Source of the DNA: SVTX01 sp964629615
GTDB taxonomy: Bacteria; Bacillota; Clostridia; Oscillospirales; CAG-272
DNA length: 15,470 nucleotides
Direction of reading: 5' to 3'
Assembly (NCBI GenBank): GCA_964629615.1
Contig: CAZVUD010000037.1
Span: 1 to 15,470, forward strand
Position 1 is the stretch's first letter, and each line of letters starts with the position of its first letter. The notes below the pieces were generated by a model. It saw only the letters and a program-made list of their open reading frames with translations. It searched no databases and had not been told where the DNA came from. This document shows, piece after piece, positions 1 through 5,800 of this stretch. The translations under genes and the position numbers were made by a program.

Positions 1-297
1 TACCGCGATTCCAAAAACTTCTGGTTCCACCGAAAATCAAAATTGAGAGCAGAGCTTTTGCAGATGAGAAAAGCGTCGCTTGAATCGGTCAGATATGCCG
101 CCGACAGAGCGGACGATAAGATAAAGTTTACAGATGACGCCCTGCAGACCATTCTCGGCGTTCCGAGAGTATTCCTTTCGGTCGTGCTCAAGGGATGCGT
201 GGATTGGGCAAAGGAAAACGGCGTCGAGGTCATAAATGCAGAGCACATGAAGATAATACAGGATAAACGCGCAAAGGAAAAGAACAAGAAAAACTGA
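1..297 (+). CDS. 3' end of an unidentified gene with a PCP_red-like C-terminal helical domain (partial)
   Basis: The frame is open from base 1 to a TGA at 295-297, giving the last 98 residues of a protein that starts outside the window. An internal ATG at 64 has no ribosome site, so this is a continuation and not a short gene. The tail has a basic aromatic start (YRDSKNFWFHRKSK), then helices with the pattern FTDDAL...VPRVFLSVVL...WAKENGVEVINAEHM, ending in a Lys-rich tail. The pattern 'DDAL..I..VP.F......E.yA...gv.vI..e' resembles the small C-terminal domain of the protochlorophyllide reductase-like family (PCP_red), which in non-photosynthetic bacteria occurs as an accessory C-terminal domain. 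That match is from memory and only moderate. The catalytic part is not visible, so I assign no function. The next gene starts 41 nt downstream and could be co-transcribed. Confidence 0.65.
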   Translation, partial: YRDSKNFWFHRKSKLRAELLQMRKASLESVRYAADRADDKIKFTDDALQTILGVPRVFLSVVLKGCVDWAKENGVEVINAEHMKIIQDKRAKEKNKKN

Positions 298-338
298 TAT
301 AAAAGGACCGTGGCAATTTAAGCGGAGGTCAAAAGGAT

Positions 339-1229
339 ATGAAAAGATATGATAAGCGTGGATTTACATTGCTTGAGCTTGTGATAGTTATCGCGGCTAT
401 TGTAATACTCTCGGCTGTACTCATACCTACATTTTCAAATGTTATCGACAAGGCAAACACATCAGCAGATATTCAGCTGATATGCAATGCAAACAGGCTC
501 ATTTCTGCCGAAGATGATTTGCAGGGGCGAAGCATTTCGGCTGATGAAGCGGACGGCATCTTGCTTGAAAACGGAGTTAATATCAATAATAAGACCAATG
601 ATGATAATGAGTTTTACTATATTGCCAAGAGAAGCATGTATGTTATATTCAGTAAAAAGGAGAACAGGATAATTTATCCCGAGTTGGCAAACGGCGAGCT
701 TACAGGATTGAATGAAGTATCAAACATTACCTATAACTTAAACGGCGGAGAAGATGCCGCAGGTAAGTCTTATACAGTGTCTGACACGATAAAGCTCCCG
801 AGCCCAACCAAAAAGGGATATATTTTCAAGGGATGGCTTCTCGAATCTTCCACAGATGGCTGGGATGCAGGAATATATGAAGCAGGTAAGATAGGGAAGG
901 GTCATTTTGGCGACGTTACTTTTTCGGCTCAGTGGGAAGCTAAGATATTTACTATACGCTATCACTTAAATGACGGAAGCGACAAGATAGTCTACGAGCA
1001 GAATGTAAAATACGGCGAATATTTCAAGATAAAAAGTGCCGAGGAACTGTCAATTCAAAGAGAGGGATATGCGTTTAATTCTTGGTGCTGTTTTTGGGAT
1101 CATGGAACAAATATCTGGGATCAGGAGGAAGGAACTTGGAATTTTGACACGGGCGAGAGGGGTATAGGTGCTAATAAAAGTGAGCCGTATGTCCTTGACC
1201 TTTACGCTAAATGGGATAAAGTGAAATAA
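339..1229 (+). CDS. Type IV prepilin-like (pseudopilin) protein fused to InlB-type repeats
   Basis: A 296-residue protein with a class III (prepilin) signal: short basic leader MKRYDKRG, cleavage predicted after G8, mature F9, Glu at +5 (E13) and a hydrophobic helix to about residue 35. Prepilin peptidase would process it for a type IV pilus or type II secretion-like filament. Residues 36-125 look like the usual pilin alpha/beta part. Residues 128-200 and 203-293 are two InlB/Listeria-Bacteroides (Flg_new) repeats, seen as ITYNLNGG...GYIFKGW...TFSAQW and IRYHLNDG...GYAFNSW...LYAKW. Both carry long insertions before the last strand. A GGAGG at 324-328, 10 nt ahead of the ATG, supports the start. 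No pilus assembly gene is visible nearby, and a strong terminator follows. The pilin part is certain by motif; the role as a displayed adhesin-like tip or minor pilin is inferred. Confidence 0.9.
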   Translation: MKRYDKRGFTLLELVIVIAAIVILSAVLIPTFSNVIDKANTSADIQLICNANRLISAEDDLQGRSISADEADGILLENGVNINNKTNDDNEFYYIAKRSMYVIFSKKENRIIYPELANGELTGLNEVSNITYNLNGGEDAAGKSYTVSDTIKLPSPTKKGYIFKGWLLESSTDGWDAGIYEAGKIGKGHFGDVTFSAQWEAKIFTIRYHLNDGSDKIVYEQNVKYGEYFKIKSAEELSIQREGYAFNSWCCFWDHGTNIWDQEEGTWNFDTGERGIGANKSEPYVLDLYAKWDKVK

Positions 1230-1258
1230 GATATCCATATATTTAAACTTAATATCAG

Positions 1259-1296
1259 AATGGCTGTTGCAAGCAAAACTTGCAACAGCCATTTTT
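1259..1296 (+). terminator. Intrinsic terminator after the pseudopilin gene
   Basis: A perfect 15-bp stem (arms 1259-1273 and 1279-1293, core TGGCTGTTGCAAG) closes a 5-nt loop and runs directly into T residues at 1292-1296. It lies 30 nt after the pseudopilin stop and isolates that gene from the LacI locus. Confidence 0.92.
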
Positions 1297-1439
1297 GCGA
1301 GGATCTCTCATGAAAGCGCATTATACAGCAAAGATGTGCATGGTAATAACGGATCTGAAGCAAGGTCAAGACTATGGTGCAAAAGTCACAAATACAGCAT
1401 TAAAAAATTGTGACATTTCACGTTTCTGCCAAAAACATC

Positions 1440-1468
1440 TTGACATAATAAATGATTGGTGCTATAAT
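1440..1468 (+). promoter_or_regulatory. Consensus extended -10 housekeeping promoter upstream of the LacI-type gene
   Basis: TTGACA at 1440-1445 and TATAAT at 1463-1468 are separated by exactly 17 nt. TG at 1460-1461 adds an extended -10 (TGCTATAAT). All 12 core positions match the sigma-A consensus. Transcription should begin near 1475, leaving a leader of about 260 nt before the LacI-family gene. Bases 1297-1439 upstream show no convincing gene. Confidence 0.85.
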
Positions 1469-1474
1469 TCATGT

Positions 1475-1735
1475 GATAAGTGTTTGAATATGATCTTTTA
1501 CTGCATAATGCAAATTGTGTGGTAGAAAAACACAGATCTGTTTTGGATCTTTTGATCCTTGAGCATAAATATACGGTCATGGCATAAGCGGAGCTTTGTA
1601 AGATCACAGAGCATCTGCAGTTATTTTACGATCGTGATGACGCGCGTCACCGTGTGGTGCGCTTCTGATGCGCCGTATTTTAGACAAGACAGATAAATAA
1701 TCAAAGATCCAAGCCATTAAAGAGAAGGGAACAAC
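1475..1735 (+). other. Long untranslated leader of the LacI-family gene
   Basis: About 260 nt between the inferred start point and the ATG at 1736. It holds short hairpin-forming stretches (for example GGATC-TTTT-GATCC inside 1545-1560), the operator-like palindrome at 1638-1649 and a GC-rich patch just after it. I see no ORF with a ribosome site, no recognisable riboswitch consensus and no internal terminator with a T-run. It may simply contain a second, weaker promoter near the operator. Confidence 0.45.
1638..1649. promoter_or_regulatory. Putative LacI-family operator, copy 1 (autoregulation)
   Basis: TGACGCGCGTCA is a perfect 12-bp palindrome with a central CpG, as in LacI/PurR/CcpA-type operators where the hinge helices open the central step. 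It recurs at 2773-2784, and the two copies share 15 identical bases (1637-1651 and 2772-2786). This copy lies 86 nt before the regulator's ATG and about 170 nt after the strong promoter. Repression here would need a roadblock or a nearer promoter. Confidence 0.8.
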
Positions 1736-2746
1736 ATGACTACAAGAAAGGATATAGCTCTTGATGCCGGAGTTTCTACGGGAACTGTATCTAACGTAAT
1801 AAACGGAAAGGGAAATGTTGACAAGGAGCTCGTTATGCGAGTGAAGAGGTCTATCGAAAAGCTGCATTACACGCCCAACCACAACGCAAAATCGCTTGCC
1901 AGCAGGCAAAGCAAGCACATTGGCATTGCGCTTTTCGAGTTTGAAAACCCTTACCACTGGGAGATAATACGCGGCATAGAAGGTTACGCCACAAAAAGGG
2001 GGTATATGACCTCCACATTCCTGCTTGACAATAACGACACAGGAAAATTCGAATCTATATGTGAGCGCAGGCTCTGCGCGCTTATCAACTTCATGACAAG
2101 TGAATATCCCGATAAATTCCTCGATATTCTGAAAAACCAGAATGTCAAGCTTGTAAATTTCGATATCAACAAGGGATCTATCATAGTAAACGATTATGCC
2201 GAGGCTATGGAAGAGTTTTTTATAAGGCTCAAAAAGCTCGGTCACAAAAAGATCGGATATGTATGGTCGGGCGACGAATTGAGATTTAATGCAGATATGC
2301 GAGGCGTTGCATACCGATATCTGTGCAAAAAATACGGCATGGATGAGGACGACGGGCTTGTGGTATATTCAAACGACCCGTTCACCATGTCATTCGATAT
2401 AGGATTTTCGGGATGCAAGGAGCTTTTGTCAAGGCATCCTGATGTCACGGCGATATTCGGCGCAAATGATCTCGTGGCAATGGGAATAATACGCGCGCTT
2501 AAGGAGGAGGGTGCATCTGTTCCGGATGATATCAGTGTTATCGGATGCGATGATACCAAGATGTCGGAAAATTACCTGCCTTCCATATCCACCATTACCT
2601 TTGATAAGGAAAAGGTGGGAGAGGATATCGCGAGGATGATCATTGATAAAATGGACATGCCCGGATATGAAAATGAAGTAATGCACATAGGCACATCGGC
2701 TGTGTTCAGAGAGAGCCTCGGTGCGGCAAAGATAATGACAAAATAA
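1736..2746 (+). CDS. LacI-family transcriptional regulator
   Basis: A full-length (336-residue) LacI/GalR repressor. Residues 1-25 form the N-terminal helix-turn-helix (RKDIALDAGVSTGTVSNVIN, with the recognition helix around 13-22). The hinge helix follows at about 50-58 (KSLASRQSK). The periplasmic-binding-like effector core runs from 61 (IGIALFEFENPYHWEII) to the end, with typical landmarks ADMRGVAYR (186-194), FGANDLVAMG (241-250) and the SVPDDISVIGCDDT strand (261-274). The effector should be a sugar or oligosaccharide, but the ligand cannot be read from the sequence. The start is supported by AGAAGGGA 7-14 nt upstream. A predicted operator lies upstream of this gene and another between it and the large surface-protein gene, so it probably regulates itself and that transcription unit. 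Confidence 0.96.
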   Translation: MTTRKDIALDAGVSTGTVSNVINGKGNVDKELVMRVKRSIEKLHYTPNHNAKSLASRQSKHIGIALFEFENPYHWEIIRGIEGYATKRGYMTSTFLLDNNDTGKFESICERRLCALINFMTSEYPDKFLDILKNQNVKLVNFDINKGSIIVNDYAEAMEEFFIRLKKLGHKKIGYVWSGDELRFNADMRGVAYRYLCKKYGMDEDDGLVVYSNDPFTMSFDIGFSGCKELLSRHPDVTAIFGANDLVAMGIIRALKEEGASVPDDISVIGCDDTKMSENYLPSISTITFDKEKVGEDIARMIIDKMDMPGYENEVMHIGTSAVFRESLGAAKIMTK

Positions 2747-2763
2747 AGCATATGCTTTATTTT
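2740..2763. promoter_or_regulatory. Perfect 24-bp AT-rich palindrome spanning the LacI stop codon
   Basis: AAAATAAAGCAT at 2740-2751 is followed by its exact reverse complement at 2752-2763. It includes the TAA stop at 2744-2746 and can form a 9-10 bp hairpin ending in TTTT. It could be a weak bidirectional terminator, letting some LacI transcripts read on, or a binding site. The stem is AT-rich and followed by GGG, so it is not a strong terminator. Confidence 0.5.
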
Positions 2764-2772
2764 GGGCATGAA

Positions 2773-2784
2773 TGACGCGCGTCA
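2773..2784. promoter_or_regulatory. Putative LacI-family operator, copy 2 (surface-protein unit)
   Basis: A second exact copy of TGACGCGCGTCA, 59 nt upstream of the ATG of the 1960-residue protein. The surrounding 15 bases match copy 1. No good sigma-A promoter is visible between 2747 and 2843: AT-rich TAAATA/TATACG candidates exist at 2804 and 2821, but without matching -35 boxes. The start point controlled by this site is therefore unknown. Confidence 0.82.
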
Positions 2785-2843
2785 CCAAGCATGCAAAAAT
2801 CAGTAAATAATAATAAAAAATATACGAAAGAAGAGGTATTAAA

Positions 2844-5800
2844 ATGAGTATCAAAAAGAGGATCTTAAGCTCGGTGCTTGCCTTTACCTGTATTCTCGGG
2901 TGCATTCCGCATATAGCAGTGTCTGCTGCGGAAAGCAAGAGCGTGGAGTACAACAGGCTTGAAACCGACAGCCAAAGCATTCAGGGCAATGTTAAAAAGT
3001 ACGGTCAGTTATTCGCGTTTGAGGATGATTCCGAGCTTTCATACGTTACGCTCAAGGATAATGCGCAAAGCATGGAGATAGTTGATACTATACAGAACAT
3101 GCCACAGCTGATCATTGAGGGCAGCAAGTGTCTTGAGGTGAGAAGAAGAATGGCTAGCAGCAAGGAGTCTATGAAGATAGAGATCAGCCTTGGCGGCGAG
3201 CGTGATTTTTCGGACACGCCTGTTATATGCTACAATGTAAATTCCTACGGCGGACAGGTAGGTGCAAGCCTTTATTATGTAAAGACCACTATTATAAGTA
3301 AGAACGGAACATACGAAAAGCTTTACGGATATCTTGCGGACTCATGGAATTCCATCGTGATAGACATGACGGATTTTGAAGGCAAGGATGCTGTTACGGG
3401 TATCAAGATAGAGTTTATGTCCGACACGGTATCAAGTGATACGTGGGAGGGCAGATTCCAGATAGATAATCTCTTTTACGGCAAGCTCATAGACTTCCGC
3501 TTTGCAAAGGACGGCGATATGCAGGACGTTACAGTAAACGGTGCTGTTGCAAGCGTTGAAAATGATGAGCTCATACTCAAGGCAAGCTCCAAGACCGTGT
3601 CATGTGAGGTGCCTGAGATGACGTATACAAAGGTGCTCTCATACCTCTATTCGAGCTCTGCCGCGGTTAAAAATGCGATATATACCGTGATAGACAACAA
3701 GAGCATGGCTACCGAGATGAAGATATATTTCAGAACCGCCTCATCTCCCGAGTATTCTGCAGATAAGTGCAAGACTGTAACCATATCTCCAAAGTCCAAA
3801 AAGCTTTATATAGTGAACTTTTCAGATAACACTATGTGGGGCGATGACGTTATCGGATTTAAATATGTATTTGAGGGCATGAACACAGGCGATGTCATAG
3901 GTATCGACGATATCAGATTGCACGAGGATGACAAGATCGTCAATTACGCAGGCGAGGTGTATGAGATAAATGCATCATCCGATAAAAAGAGCTTAAGCTT
4001 AAAGGGAGTTGTGCAGAATTCGGTATATTCCGCATTTAGCGGCGGTGTTATCGAGCTTTATGCTCACATGCCGTTTGCTACCGAGTCTGCAATACTTAAG
4101 GAAGAGCCCATAGCAACCATTCCCGTGTCAGAGCTTGTAAAAGCTGATAATGGATACGAGTTTGAATTTAAAAATATCTCCCTTATCAAAAAAGGAAATA
4201 AGACTTACATGGACTGCAAATTTACCGCAGTCATAAAAAATAGCGGCTCAAGCTTATTTATAGATGAGCCGAGAAACATCGACAATCTCTATGATATTGC
4301 CGATCACAAGTATTCTGTTGAAAACCCCGCACTGACAGCTTCGGTGCGTGATTACGGTGCAAAGGGTGACGGATTTACCGATGATACAAAGGCTATACAG
4401 AGAGCGATAGATTCTGTTGCGCAAAAGGGCGGCGGAACAGTAAAGCTTGATGGCAACGGAATATATATTGCAACATCCATTATACTTAAGAGCAATGTAA
4501 CGGTATATATTGCGCAGGGCAGTGTGCTCAGACAGTCGGAGGATCTTCGCCACTATGAAAATGAGATAGAGCTTGGACACAACAGTGTTGCGCTCTCATA
4601 TATAAATTGGGCGCATTGCAATCTTGCATCCAACTATCCGCTTTTGTACGGAAGCGAGGTTGAGAATGTAAAGATCACGGGCGGCGGAAAGATAGTTATG
4701 AGCGATGTTGATAACTACGGCGACGATCTGATGGTGAACGCACAGGCGCTTGAATATCAGTATTCGGTATGCTCGCACAGACTTCATGTACAGCCCATAG
4801 GCTTGTCGGCTTGCAAGAATATTGAGATCTCCTCTATAACCATAAACAAGGCAAGCGGATATCACATTCTTGCATCCCACTGTGAGAATGTTGCTGTTAT
4901 AGATGTTGAGATGGACAAGGTAAAGTGCGTTTCATCTGACGGTATAAATGTCCGCGGAACAAACGGCGCATATATATTCGGACTTCTTCTTAACGGCAAT
5001 GACGACGGTATAGTGCTTAACTCTGTTTATACAGACCCCCGTGACCTTTGGTGGAAGTCATTCCCCGGAGAAAACCAAGCGCCGAGAAATATCGAGGTGT
5101 ATTCCTCATATATCCAATCGGGCGGCGGAAAGGCGATATCGCTTATCACGTGGGGAACGTCTGACCCTGTTCCTACAAATGAGGAGATAGACGGTGTCAC
5201 TGTTATGGACTGTACGCTTACAGGCGGTCATTCGGTCGGAAGTTGGGCAGATAACCCGTATAATGGCAAGCAGCCGTTTGACAATACGGAGACTAACGAC
5301 TATTCTGCAATGAAGAACTTCACCATTATCGACAACGAGTATCTTGCGGCACTGAATCTTTACCCTGCAAAGATAACTAACTTTGTGACAGACTGCGGTC
5401 TTATAGGTGCGGATAATTTTATAAACGGTGACTGCAACGACGGCTTGCTGTACTGGACTGTAGAGGGTGAAAATTGCGTTAAGACAAAAAATAAGAACAA
5501 TTATATACAGATAAGCGGAAAGGCAGCTGCTTACGAGGGAATTTATCTCAGGAGCGGTGAATATCTGATCGAGGCAACAGTGAAAACAAGCGGTGACGCG
5601 ATATTTGGCGTATACGATGTTGAAAATGAATGCTTCTTAAATAAAAAGACGCTCAGCGCGGGAGAATGGGATATCACTTCGCTCTTCTGCGTAGTTGAAA
5701 ACGGCGGTCTTTACCGTATAGGTATTTTCTCGGAGAGCGGAGAGAGCTGCATCGACGATCTTAAGATAGCCTCCTCTACAGTGTCTGCATCCTCAAATAC

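Noticed and set aside
1410..1421. GTGACATTTCAC, resembling a CRP-type site upstream of the LacI promoter
   Set aside because: Half-site spacing is 4 bp, not 6, and symmetry is incomplete; a CRP site is not expected in this lineage.
1310..1525. 72-codon open frame with a GAGG ahead of its ATG, between the terminator and the LacI gene
   Set aside because: It runs straight through the consensus promoter at 1440-1468, starts just after a terminator, and its Cys-rich composition resembles nothing I know. Most likely random.
1604..2245. 213-codon reverse-strand open frame
   Set aside because: It lies almost entirely antisense to the clear LacI-family gene and shows no recognisable domain.
4789..4990. 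Interpretation of the beta-helix as a classical pectate lyase (PL1/PL3/PL9)
   Set aside because: The SSDGIN / NDDGI pair with 21-residue spacing follows the GH28 pattern, and I see no lyase Arg/Ca-binding Asp motif.
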